DNA of 64,000 nt, taken from assembly GCF_003850345.1 (NCBI RefSeq), contig NZ_CP027707.1, positions 3,658,001 through 3,722,000 of the forward strand, in the 5' to 3' direction. The notes beneath the pieces were generated by a model, which did not search any database, was not told where the DNA came from, and saw only the letters and a program-made list of their open reading frames with translations. A program made the translations under genes and the position numbers. Below are positions 24,312-32,427 of the stretch, piece by piece (position 1 is the first letter of the stretch; each line of letters starts with the position of its first letter). The stretch comes from Pseudomonas chlororaphis subsp. piscium. GTDB taxonomy: Bacteria; Pseudomonadota; Gammaproteobacteria; Pseudomonadales; Pseudomonadaceae.

Positions 24312-25694
24312 TTACAGACGACCGAATTCGCGGGCGGTCCTGTCTACGGCGGTACGGGTCTTGTCGACCAGTTCATCGATGTCGGCGTGGCTGGCCACCA
24401 GGGCCGGGGCCATGATCATCCGGCCCAGGGTCGAGCGGATGATCAGGCCCTCTTCGAAGCCGATGGTGCGGCAACGCCAAGCCATGTCGTTCTCGTTGGC
24501 GAAGCGCTTGCGGCTGGCCTTGTCTTCGGCGAACTGCAAGGCCGCCACCAGCCCGGCGCCCTGCACTTCGCCAATCAACGGGTGGTTGTCGAAGACTTCG
24601 CGCAGGCAGCGCTGCAGGTAAGGCCCGGTCTCCTGCTTGACCCGGCTGACAATGCCTTCGTCGCGCAGGGCCTTGAGGTTGGCGATGGCCACCGCCGCCG
24701 CCACCGGGTGACCGGAATAGGTCAGGCCGTGGGCGAACACCCCGCCCTGCTCCACCAGCACCTCGGCCATGCGCCTGGAGAGGATCAGCCCGCCCATGGG
24801 GATGTAGCCGCTGGTCAGGCCCTTGGCGATCGACAGGGTGTCGGGCTCGAAACCGAAGTGCTGGTGGGCGAACCATTCGCCGGTACGGCCGAAACCGCCG
24901 ATCACTTCATCGGCGCACAGCAGCACGTCGTACTGGCGGCAGATGCGCTGGATCTCCGGCCAGTAGCTTTCCGGCGGGAAGATCATGCCGCCGGCGCCCT
25001 GGAAGGGTTCGGCGACAAAGGCGGCGACATTCTCGGCGCCCAGTTCGAGGATCTTCTCTTCCAGCTGCCGCGCCGCGCGCAGGCCGAATTCGGCCGGGGT
25101 CAGGTCGCCTTCATGGGCGAACCAGTACGGCTCGTCGATGTGCGCCACGTCCGGGATCACCCCGCCCATGTCGTGCATGAACTTCATCCCGCCCAGCGCC
25201 GTGGCGCCGAGGGTCGAGCCGTGGTAGCCGTTCCAGCGGCCGATCATGATCTTCTTCTGCGGCTTGCCGAGGATCTGCCAGTAGCGGCGCACGGTACGGA
25301 TCAGCACCTCGTTGGCCTCGGAGCCGGAGTTGGTGTAGATCGCGTGGCTGTAGTGCTGGGGCAGCAGGCTGAACAGCAGTTCCGACAACTCGACCACCGC
25401 CGGGTGGGTGGTGTGGAAGAACATGTTGTAGTACGGCAACTGCTCGAGCTGCTGGCTGGCGGCGGCGGCCAGGTCCTTGCGGCCGTAGCCGAGGTTGGTG
25501 CACCACAGGCCCGACATGCCGTCCAGGTAGCGCTTGCCGTCGTTGTCCCAGAGCGCCAGGCCCTCACCCCGCACTATCACCCGCGGCCCTTCGGCGTTCA
25601 GCGCCTTCTGGTCGAGGAACGCATGAATGTGGTGCGCGGCATCCGCGGCCTGGTAGTCGCCGGTGCTGCGGACGGGTTTCACTTGAACGGTCAT
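24312..25694 (-). CDS. Class III PLP-dependent aminotransferase (SpuC-like)
   Basis: A 460-residue class III aminotransferase resembling Pseudomonas SpuC (putrescine-pyruvate aminotransferase), which converts a terminal amine to an aldehyde with pyruvate as acceptor. Features are the N-terminal LWDNDGKRYLDGMSGLWC, the phosphate-binding TNSGSEANE, D262-E263 in LLCADEVIGGFGRTG and the PLP lysine K291 in SIAKGLTSGYIPMG. The start overlaps the permease stop by 4 bases (ATGA). It probably acts just before the operon's aldehyde dehydrogenase. Omega-amino acid:pyruvate transaminase is an alternative. Confidence 0.92.
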   Translation of the reverse strand: MTVQVKPVRSTGDYQAADAAHHIHAFLDQKALNAEGPRVIVRGEGLALWDNDGKRYLDGMSGLWCTNLGYGRKDLAAAASQQLEQLPYYNMFFHTTHPAVVELSELLFSLLPQHYSHAIYTNSGSEANEVLIRTVRRYWQILGKPQKKIMIGRWNGYHGSTLGATALGGMKFMHDMGGVIPDVAHIDEPYWFAHEGDLTPAEFGLRAARQLEEKILELGAENVAAFVAEPFQGAGGMIFPPESYWPEIQRICRQYDVLLCADEVIGGFGRTGEWFAHQHFGFEPDTLSIAKGLTSGYIPMGGLILSRRMAEVLVEQGGVFAHGLTYSGHPVAAAVAIANLKALRDEGIVSRVKQETGPYLQRCLREVFDNHPLIGEVQGAGLVAALQFAEDKASRKRFANENDMAWRCRTIGFEEGLIIRSTLGRMIMAPALVASHADIDELVDKTRTAVDRTAREFGRL

Positions 25695-27127
25695 TGCGAG
25701 TCTCCTTGCGGGTTTTTATCGAGGGTGCCGAGCACGCTGGCCAGCGGCTCCGGCTTGAACAGCGGCTTGCCCATCACGCCCTTGATCCACAGCACGGCGA
25801 TGATCGAGACGATCAGCAGCACCAGGCCGGCATAGGCAAAAATCGAAAAGGTCATCTCCGGGCTGGGCGACACGTTCCAGATCGCAAACAGCATGCCGGC
25901 GATGCCGAACAGCTGCGGCAAGGGGTAGAACGGCGTGCGGAACGGCCGCGCCACCTGCGGGTAGCGCCGACGCAGGGCGATGACGTTGACGTGGGTGATG
26001 ATGTAGGCCAGCAGCCAGGCCAGGGCCGCCGAGAGCAGCAGCTGGTTGATCGCGTCGGCATGGTCGTGCATCAACAGCAACGGCAGGCCGGTGACCGCGG
26101 CAATGAACAGCACCGCCACCCAGGGCGCGCCGGTGCGCTTGCCCTGGCGCTTGAACACACCGAACGCCTGGCCATTGCGGGCCATGCCGAACAGCATGCG
26201 CGGGATCGCCGCCAGCGAACTGTTGAGGGTGCTGCAGGTGGCGGTGATCGCCGCGGTCACCAGGAACACCTTGCCCGCCTCGCCGAACACCGTGGTGGCG
26301 AACAGGTAATGCGGCAGGCCGTTGCTGGCCAGTTCCGCCTGGGGCACGGTGAGCAAGGCACCCAGGGCGTACAGGCTGATGATCACGAAGATGATGGTCA
26401 GGCCGAGCATCATCGAGCCGGGGATATTGCGCTCCGGGCGCCGGGTTTCTTCCACCAGCGGGCAGACGAACTCGGCGCCGACAAACCCCCAGACCGCCAT
26501 CGCCGTCAGGGCGATCACCCCCAGGCCCAGGGGATTCCAATGCGCGCTGTCGAACAGCGTCGGGTTGGGCGCGACTATGTCGCTGTTCATCGCGCTCAGG
26601 CCCATCACCAGCAAGACCAGGGTCATCACCACCGCCAGCACCGTCTGCAGGCGGGCGAAGATGTCGATGTTGAACAGGTTGAGCAGGGTGAACAGCGCCA
26701 GTACCCCCAGGGCCACGGTCAAAGGTGGCATGGAGTGCGGGTAGACCTTGTCGATGATGAACTCCATCAGCAACAGCTCAGCCGACAGGGCGAACATCGC
26801 CACCACCACGTAGCCGGAAAAGGTCGCCAGGATCGCCGGGAACTGGCCGATGGCGACCTCGGTGTAGGTACTCAGGCTACCGGCACGGGGGATCATCAGC
26901 GCCAGCTCGGAGAACGAACAGGCGTAGCTCAGGGCCAGCAGGTAGGCCAGGCCCAGGGGCACGATAAAGCCCAGGCCGGCGATGCCGACGCCTTGCAGCA
27001 TCAGCACCATCACGCCCTGTGAGACCACCAGGCCGATGGCCACCGCCAACAGCGCGGTGAGGCCGAGTTTCTTGCGACTCGCGGGCGGCGCCAGGGCGCC
27101 GGTTTGCACGCTTGCATTGCTGTTCAT
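25691..27127 (-). CDS. APC-superfamily amino acid/polyamine permease
   Basis: A 478-residue membrane protein with about 12 hydrophobic segments and APC-superfamily features: the N-terminal AVAIGLVVSQGVMVLMLQGV, YACSFSELALMIPRAGSLST, FVGAEFVCPLVEE and ATCSTLNSSLAAIPRMLFG. Such permeases import amino acids or polyamines by proton symport or exchange. GGAG lies 6 bases upstream of the ATG, and the gene overlaps the aminotransferase by 4 bases. It gives the operon a complete uptake route independent of the ABC binding protein. Confidence 0.9.
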   Translation of the reverse strand: MNSNASVQTGALAPPASRKKLGLTALLAVAIGLVVSQGVMVLMLQGVGIAGLGFIVPLGLAYLLALSYACSFSELALMIPRAGSLSTYTEVAIGQFPAILATFSGYVVVAMFALSAELLLMEFIIDKVYPHSMPPLTVALGVLALFTLLNLFNIDIFARLQTVLAVVMTLVLLVMGLSAMNSDIVAPNPTLFDSAHWNPLGLGVIALTAMAVWGFVGAEFVCPLVEETRRPERNIPGSMMLGLTIIFVIISLYALGALLTVPQAELASNGLPHYLFATTVFGEAGKVFLVTAAITATCSTLNSSLAAIPRMLFGMARNGQAFGVFKRQGKRTGAPWVAVLFIAAVTGLPLLLMHDHADAINQLLLSAALAWLLAYIITHVNVIALRRRYPQVARPFRTPFYPLPQLFGIAGMLFAIWNVSPSPEMTFSIFAYAGLVLLIVSIIAVLWIKGVMGKPLFKPEPLASVLGTLDKNPQGDSQ

Positions 27128-27195
27128 CGGTTGCTCCGTCTTGTTGTTCTATTTTTTTGAAGATCGGTGCTGCTCTCGGGACGGCCTTGCGGCCC

Positions 27196-28689
27196 TCAGC
27201 CCCGCAGTTGAATCCAGGTGGTTTTCAGCTGGGTGTACTTGTCGAACGAATGCAGCGACAGGTCGCGGCCAAAACCCGACTGTTTGCCGCCGCCAAAGGG
27301 CACCGTCACATCCAGCGCATCGACGGTATTCACCGACACCGTCCCGGCATTCAGCCGCCGTGATACTCGATGCGCGCGGTTCAGATCGTCGGTCCACAGC
27401 GACGCGGCCAGGCCATAGATGTGCTCGTTGGCCAGGGCCACCGCCTGGTCTTCGTCATCGAACAGCGTGACCGCCAGCACCGGGCCGAACACTTCTTCGC
27501 GGGCCAGGGTCATGTCGGCGGTCACGCCAGTGAAGATGGTCGGTTCGATGAAGTTGCTCGAGCCGTCGAAGCTCAGTTGCCGACCGCCGCACACCCGTTG
27601 CGCGCCCTCGGCCTGGGCCTGCTCGATGTACCGCTTGATGCGCTGCGCCTGCCGCGCATCGACGATGGCCCCTGCCCGGCTCGCCGGGTCAAGCGGATTG
27701 CCCGGTTGCCACTGGCGCGCCTTGGCCACCAGGCGCTCAATGAACGCGTCGGCGATCGAGCGCTGTACCAGCAAGCGCGAGTTGGCCGAGCAGACTTCGC
27801 CCTGGTTGAAGAAGATGCCGAACGCGGCTTTCTCGGCCGCCAGGTCCAGGTCCTGGCAATCGGCAAACACCAGGTTCGGGCTCTTGCCGCCGCACTCCAG
27901 CCAGACCTGCTTGAGGTTTGATTGCGCGGCGTATTGCATGAAGTACTTGCCCACCTCGGTGGAGCCGGTGAACACCAGGGCATCCACGTCCATATGCAGG
28001 CCCAGGGCACGACCGGCCTCCTCGCCCAGGCCCGGCACCACGTTGAGTACACCTTTGGGAATGCCGGCTTCGATGGCAAGTTCGGCCAGGCGCAGGGCCG
28101 AGAACGGCGACTGCTCGGCCGGCTTGAGCACCACGCTGTTGCCGGCGGCCAGGGCCGGGGCCAGCTTCCAGGCAGCCATGTCCAGCGGGAAGTTCCACGG
28201 CACCACCGCGCCGATCACCCCCAGCGGCACCCGGGTGATGGTCGCCAGGACATTGCTGGCGCTCGGCGCCACCTGGTCATAGAGCTTGTCGAGGCTTTCA
28301 CCGTACCAGGCGAACACCTGGGCGGCGCCCGGCACGTCGATGTTCCAGGCATCCATCACCGGCTTGCCCATGCTCAGGGAGTCGAGCAAGGCCAGTTCGT
28401 CACGGTGCTCCAGCATCAGCCGCGACAGGCGCAGCAGGATCGCCTTGCGCTCGCTCGGCGCCATCCTGGCCCAGGGGCCCTGCTCGAACGCACGACGGGC
28501 GCTGCGCACGGCCCGGTCGACCTCGACCTCACCGCAGGCAGCCACCTGGGCCAAGCGTTTCTCGGTGGCCGGGTTGACCACATCGAAGCGCGCGCCGCTC
28601 TCGGCCTGGCACGCCTGGCCTTCGATAAAGGCGCTGTCGATCAGGCGTTGCCGTTGCGCCAGGGCTGTCCACTCGTTGAAATCTTTCAC
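27196..28689 (-). CDS. NAD(P)-dependent aldehyde dehydrogenase (PuuC/KauB-like)
   Basis: A 497-residue aldehyde dehydrogenase similar to PuuC and KauB, which oxidise gamma-glutamyl-aminobutyraldehyde and related amino-aldehydes. Motifs are VVPWNFPLDMAAWKLAPAL, the nucleotide loop FTGSTEVGK, the catalytic glutamate in WLECGGKSPNLV and the nucleophile in NQGEVCSANSR. The GTG at 28689 is preferred: AAGGA lies 7 bases upstream and the N-terminal length matches PuuC. An ATG at 28719, overlapping the upstream stop as ATGA, is an alternative adding 10 residues. It would oxidise the aldehyde made by the aminotransferase or the FMO/Rid pair. Confidence 0.9.
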   Translation of the reverse strand: MKDFNEWTALAQRQRLIDSAFIEGQACQAESGARFDVVNPATEKRLAQVAACGEVEVDRAVRSARRAFEQGPWARMAPSERKAILLRLSRLMLEHRDELALLDSLSMGKPVMDAWNIDVPGAAQVFAWYGESLDKLYDQVAPSASNVLATITRVPLGVIGAVVPWNFPLDMAAWKLAPALAAGNSVVLKPAEQSPFSALRLAELAIEAGIPKGVLNVVPGLGEEAGRALGLHMDVDALVFTGSTEVGKYFMQYAAQSNLKQVWLECGGKSPNLVFADCQDLDLAAEKAAFGIFFNQGEVCSANSRLLVQRSIADAFIERLVAKARQWQPGNPLDPASRAGAIVDARQAQRIKRYIEQAQAEGAQRVCGGRQLSFDGSSNFIEPTIFTGVTADMTLAREEVFGPVLAVTLFDDEDQAVALANEHIYGLAASLWTDDLNRAHRVSRRLNAGTVSVNTVDALDVTVPFGGGKQSGFGRDLSLHSFDKYTQLKTTWIQLRG

Positions 28690-28715
28690 CGCGGATTCCT
28701 TGTTCTTATGAGTTG

Positions 28716-29879
28716 TCATGAAGGGTTGCAGAGGTATTCGGCCAGACGGTCCATCAGCCGGTCACAGGCCGCCATCTGCTCGACGCTGACGAACTCGTCC
28801 GGCTTGTGGCCCTGGTCCATGCTGCCGGGACCGCAGACCACCGCCGCAATCCCGGCCTGATGGAACAGCCCGCCTTCGGTGCCAAAGGCCACTGTGCTGA
28901 AGGCCGCGCTGCCACACAGCTGCGCCACCAGTTGCGCGGCGGCGCTTTCAGGGGCGGTGGCCAAACCTGGGTAAGCCGAGATCGCTTCGAAGCGGATCGC
29001 CGTGTCGGCCTTGATCGCCTGCATCGCCGGCAACAGCTCCTGTTCGGCGTAGCCTTGCAGTTCATCCACCACCGCCAGGGGCTCGAAGGCCGGCAAGGCG
29101 CGCACCTCGAAGTCGAAGCGGCAGTCGGCCGGGACTATGTTCAGCGCCGTGCCGCCCTGGATCACCCCGACCTGCACGGTGGAGAACGCCGGGTCGAAGC
29201 GAGCGTCGTGATGTTCCGGGGCCGCCAGGCGCTGGCCGATCTCCCCCAGCCGGCCGATCAGCCGCGCCGCCTGTTCGATGGCGTTGACCCCGTAAGGCGC
29301 ATAGGCCGAATGGCACGGCGCGCCGTGCACATGGCAACGCATGGCCAGCTTGCCCTTGTGGCCGAGCACGGGCTTGAGCTCGGTAGGCTCGCCGATCAGG
29401 CACAGCGCCGGCTGGGGAATGCGCTGCGGCAACAGCTCCAACAGGCTGCGCACGCCGAGGCAGCCGACCTCCTCGTCATAGGAGAACGCCAGGTGCACCG
29501 GCCGGCGCAGTGGGCTTTCGAGAAACAGCGGCACCGCAGCCAGCACCGAGGCCAGGTAGCCTTTCATGTCGGCGGTGCCGCGGCCGTAGAGCTTGCCGTC
29601 GCGCTCGGTCAGGCTGAAGGGTTCGAGCGTCCAGGGCTGGCCGTCCACCGGCACCACGTCGGTGTGCCCGGAAAGCACCACGCCGCCTTCCACCGCAGGG
29701 CCGATGCTGGCCAGCAGGTTGGCCTTGGTCCGCTCGGCGTTGTAGATCAGCTCGCAGCTCACGCCCAGGCCGCGCAGGTAGTCGCGGACGAACTCGATCA
29801 AGGCCAGGTTCGAATCGCGGCTGACCGTGGCAAAGCCCACCAGCCGGGCCAGCAAGGCGCGGCTGCGCAGCTCACTCAT
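28716..29879 (-). CDS. M20-family amidohydrolase, ArgE-like deacylase
   Basis: A 387-residue M20 metallopeptidase-family enzyme resembling acetylornithine deacetylase, which removes an N-acyl group. Metal-site motifs are SGHTDVVPV, YGRGTADMKGY and FSYDEEVGCLG, with a C-terminal GPGSMDQGHKPDEFV that carries the last histidine. GGAG lies upstream of the ATG. The start overlaps the DUF1028 gene end by 8 bases, so they are translated in series. In a catabolic operon it probably deacylates an acylated amine or amino acid and does not act in arginine synthesis. Confidence 0.9.
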   Translation of the reverse strand: MSELRSRALLARLVGFATVSRDSNLALIEFVRDYLRGLGVSCELIYNAERTKANLLASIGPAVEGGVVLSGHTDVVPVDGQPWTLEPFSLTERDGKLYGRGTADMKGYLASVLAAVPLFLESPLRRPVHLAFSYDEEVGCLGVRSLLELLPQRIPQPALCLIGEPTELKPVLGHKGKLAMRCHVHGAPCHSAYAPYGVNAIEQAARLIGRLGEIGQRLAAPEHHDARFDPAFSTVQVGVIQGGTALNIVPADCRFDFEVRALPAFEPLAVVDELQGYAEQELLPAMQAIKADTAIRFEAISAYPGLATAPESAAAQLVAQLCGSAAFSTVAFGTEGGLFHQAGIAAVVCGPGSMDQGHKPDEFVSVEQMAACDRLMDRLAEYLCNPS

Positions 29880-30546
29880 CGCCCGGCACTCCGTAGCTCG
29901 GCGCCAGGGTCGGATTGAGGGCGCGGGTCAGGTAGTCCTGCAACTGCGGCTCGTAGGCGCTCCAGAGTTTCTGCAGTTCGCCGATGGGATTGGCCTCGGC
30001 CCAGTCCACCCGCAGGTCGACGATCGGCCAGACCAGTTCGCCAACCACCGACAGCGCCGCCGAATGCACCGCGCCCGCCTCGCCCCCGGCGTCCTGACCG
30101 GCCTGCAGCGCGCTGAGCAGCCGCGCCGCCAGGCAGCCTTCGCTGCTTTCGAAGGCCTCGACCATGCGCTCGATCACTGTGCTGTTGGCCAGCAGGTTGC
30201 CGGCCGCCACGCATTGCTCACCGGCCACCGCATTGTTGATGCCCAGCGCGTGGTTGCCGCTGAACACCGCCGTGCGCCCCTGGGCATCCACCACCGCCAC
30301 CTGGCGGTACTGGCTGTAGCCGTTGCGGGTCAGCGCCTGGTCCAGGGCCTGCGCGGGCGCCAGGCCTTCGCCCAGGCCATCGAGTACCTGGGGGCCGAGG
30401 GCCGGCAAGGTGATGTTCTGGCTCGATACTGCGCCCACGCCGCTGCGCAGCCAGGGGCAACGAGCCCCGACGGCGATGCTCGACGAGCTGATGGCAATGC
30501 CCAGCTGGCCGGTTTCGGCGCAGCGGCCGACGATGGAGAAAGTCAT
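29872..30546 (-). CDS. DUF1028 family protein
   Basis: A 224-residue DUF1028 protein. The N-terminal MTFSIVGRCAETGQLGIAIS and WLRSGVGAVSSQNIT are characteristic of this family, which is thought to have an Ntn-hydrolase-like fold and is often encoded with Rid proteins and amidohydrolases. The catalytic role is not established. AGGAG lies 6 bases upstream of the ATG. It lies between ridA-like and M20 genes with tight spacing. An acyl-amide hydrolase or peptidase-like function would fit the operon, but that is inference. Confidence 0.87.
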   Translation of the reverse strand: MTFSIVGRCAETGQLGIAISSSSIAVGARCPWLRSGVGAVSSQNITLPALGPQVLDGLGEGLAPAQALDQALTRNGYSQYRQVAVVDAQGRTAVFSGNHALGINNAVAGEQCVAAGNLLANSTVIERMVEAFESSEGCLAARLLSALQAGQDAGGEAGAVHSAALSVVGELVWPIVDLRVDWAEANPIGELQKLWSAYEPQLQDYLTRALNPTLAPSYGVPGDE

Positions 30547-30556
30547 GGCGAACTCC

Positions 30557-30967
30557 TTATTCGGGGATAACCGCGATCACGTCGATTTCCATCAGCCACT
30601 GCGGCTGGCCCAGGGCGCTGACCACCAGCCCGGTGGAGATCGGGAACACGCCCTTGAGCCACTTGCCGACCTCCTGGTAGACCGGCTCGCGGTAACGCGG
30701 GTCGATCAGGTAGGTAGTGGTCTTGACGATATGGCTGAGGTCGCTGCCGGCCTCCTCCAACAGTTGCTTGACGTTGCGCATGGCCTGTTCGGCCTGGGCC
30801 CGCGGATCGCCGAGACCGACCAGCTGGCCATTGAAATCGGTACCGACCTGGCCGCGCACATACAGGGTGTTGCCGGCGCGCACGGCCTGGCACAGGTCGT
30901 TGTCCAGGCTCTGGTTCGGGTAGGTGTCTTTGGTGTTGAACATGCGGATGCGGGTATGAGTAGGCAT
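30557..30967 (-). CDS. RidA/YjgF-family protein
   Basis: A 136-residue Rid protein. RidA enzymes hydrolyse reactive enamine/imine intermediates to ketones or aldehydes and ammonia. Family features are YPNQSLDNDLCQAVRAGNTL, VRGQVGTDFNGQLVG, AQAEQAMRNVKQLLEEAG and the C-terminal EIDVIAVIPE. The canonical arginine of archetypal RidA is not evident at its usual position, so this probably belongs to a specialised Rid subgroup. The start codon overlaps the FMO stop (TGATG). Pairing with an FMO suggests it hydrolyses the imine the FMO produces. Confidence 0.9.
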   Translation of the reverse strand: MPTHTRIRMFNTKDTYPNQSLDNDLCQAVRAGNTLYVRGQVGTDFNGQLVGLGDPRAQAEQAMRNVKQLLEEAGSDLSHIVKTTTYLIDPRYREPVYQEVGKWLKGVFPISTGLVVSALGQPQWLMEIDVIAVIPE

Positions 30968-32283
30968 CAGCGGGCTCCCATGAGGCTGGTGGATTCAATG
31001 GAGGATTCACGGTCGGCTTGACGCTGCGCGGCGTCGCGGTAATCGAAATAGAGCCGCTGTTTGACGATGTGCTCGGCGATGTGCCGGGCGTCGTGCCACA
31101 CCCCCCAGATAAACGCCGAGCCGCGGCGCGACAGCCATGGCAGGCCGACGAAATAGACCCCGGGCTCGCTGGACACGCCGCGCTGGTGGCGGGGTTTGCC
31201 GTTGTCCTTGAAGGCATCGACCTGCAGCCAGCTGTAGTCCACCGAATAACCGGTGGCCCAGATGATGGTGCCGACGCCGGCCTTGGCCAGGTCGAGTTCG
31301 AGGAGCGGCTGGGTCAGGCACGGCGGGTCCGGCAGCATTACCCGGGCTTCGGGCTCCTCCGGCAGGTCCAAACCGTTGCGGGCGATGTAGGCATCGGCGG
31401 CGTCGAGCAGCGCCAGGTAGTTTTCGTCGCCGCGGGCAATGTTCTCCGCCAGGTTGGCCTCGAAGCTGACCACACCGTTATCGAAGGCCTTGGTCAGGCC
31501 GACCAGGGTCATGCCCTGGTGGGCCAGCCGACGGAAGTCCACGGTGTGCCCGCCACGGGCACCGCTGACGGCGATGGTCACGTGCTCCTTGCCCGGCTGC
31601 ATGGTCTCGGCATCCCACTCGCCGAGCACCCCCAGCCACCAGCAGAAATCACGGTTGCGGTAGGCCCGCGGCGGACGGTCATGGGCCCCGACCGAGAGGT
31701 AGACCTGCTTGCCGGCGCGTTGCAGCTCATCGGCGATCTGCACCCCCGAGGAGCCCGCCCCCACCACCAGCACCGCGCCTTCGGGCAGCTGTTGCGGATT
31801 GCGGTAAGCGGCCGAATGCATCTGCAGCACGCGCTGATCTTGCGGGGCGATCGGCGGGATCACCGGGCACTGGAACGGACCGGTGGCCACCACCACCTGC
31901 CGGGCTTCGATCACACCCTCACTGGTGTCCACGGTGAAGCCCGGGCGGGCGGCGTTACGCACCACCTTCCTGACTTCGACGCCGGTACGGATCGGTGCGT
32001 TGAATTTGCGCGCGTAGGTTTCGAAGTAGTCGGCCACCTGGTCCTTGCCGGCAAAGGCATCGGGGTCCAGGCCGGCGAATTCAAGGCCGGGAAAGCGGTC
32101 GTGCCAGGCTGGGCCGTTGGCCACCAGCGAATCCCAGCGGCCGCTGCGCCAGGCTTCGGCGATGCGGTTGCGTTCCAGCACCAGGTGCGGCACGCCCAGG
32201 CGGCTCAGGTGTTCGCTCATGGCCACGCCGGCTTGGCCGGCGCCCACTACAAGGGTATCGATTGTTGTTTTATGGGTTGTCAT
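30967..32283 (-). CDS. Flavin-containing monooxygenase
   Basis: A 438-residue FAD/NADPH monooxygenase of the FMO/YUCCA type. It has the FAD motif VVGAGQAGVAMSEHL near residue 12, the NADPH motif VVGAGSSGVQIADEL near the middle and WATGYSVDYSW towards the C-terminus. Such enzymes oxygenate amines or sulfur compounds, or dehydrogenate amines to imines. It is the first gene of the eight-gene leftward operon. An AGGG-type site precedes the ATG. The 144 bases upstream (32284-32427) hold no gene and may carry the operon promoter. Confidence 0.9.
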   Translation of the reverse strand: MTTHKTTIDTLVVGAGQAGVAMSEHLSRLGVPHLVLERNRIAEAWRSGRWDSLVANGPAWHDRFPGLEFAGLDPDAFAGKDQVADYFETYARKFNAPIRTGVEVRKVVRNAARPGFTVDTSEGVIEARQVVVATGPFQCPVIPPIAPQDQRVLQMHSAAYRNPQQLPEGAVLVVGAGSSGVQIADELQRAGKQVYLSVGAHDRPPRAYRNRDFCWWLGVLGEWDAETMQPGKEHVTIAVSGARGGHTVDFRRLAHQGMTLVGLTKAFDNGVVSFEANLAENIARGDENYLALLDAADAYIARNGLDLPEEPEARVMLPDPPCLTQPLLELDLAKAGVGTIIWATGYSVDYSWLQVDAFKDNGKPRHQRGVSSEPGVYFVGLPWLSRRGSAFIWGVWHDARHIAEHIVKQRLYFDYRDAAQRQADRESSIESTSLMGAR

Positions 32284-32427
32284 GTCTGCGCCCTACTGAG
32301 TGATCCCACGTAGGCAGCCGTGGGAGGTGTAGGACGCATTCTGGGAGAAGGTAGGAAATGCCGAAATTATGATTTTTGTGGTTGCTAGAGAGCAAAAAAC
32401 TCTCTGGCTATCTGGGGTTTCTGTGCA

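Noticed and set aside
23169..25835. An 888-codon + strand frame
   Set aside because: It is antisense to the clearly real ABC binding protein and aminotransferase genes and has shadow composition.
28716..29879. argE of arginine biosynthesis
   Set aside because: The gene is embedded in a catabolic operon with RidA, DUF1028 and aldehyde dehydrogenase, so an N-acyl amine deacylase is more likely.
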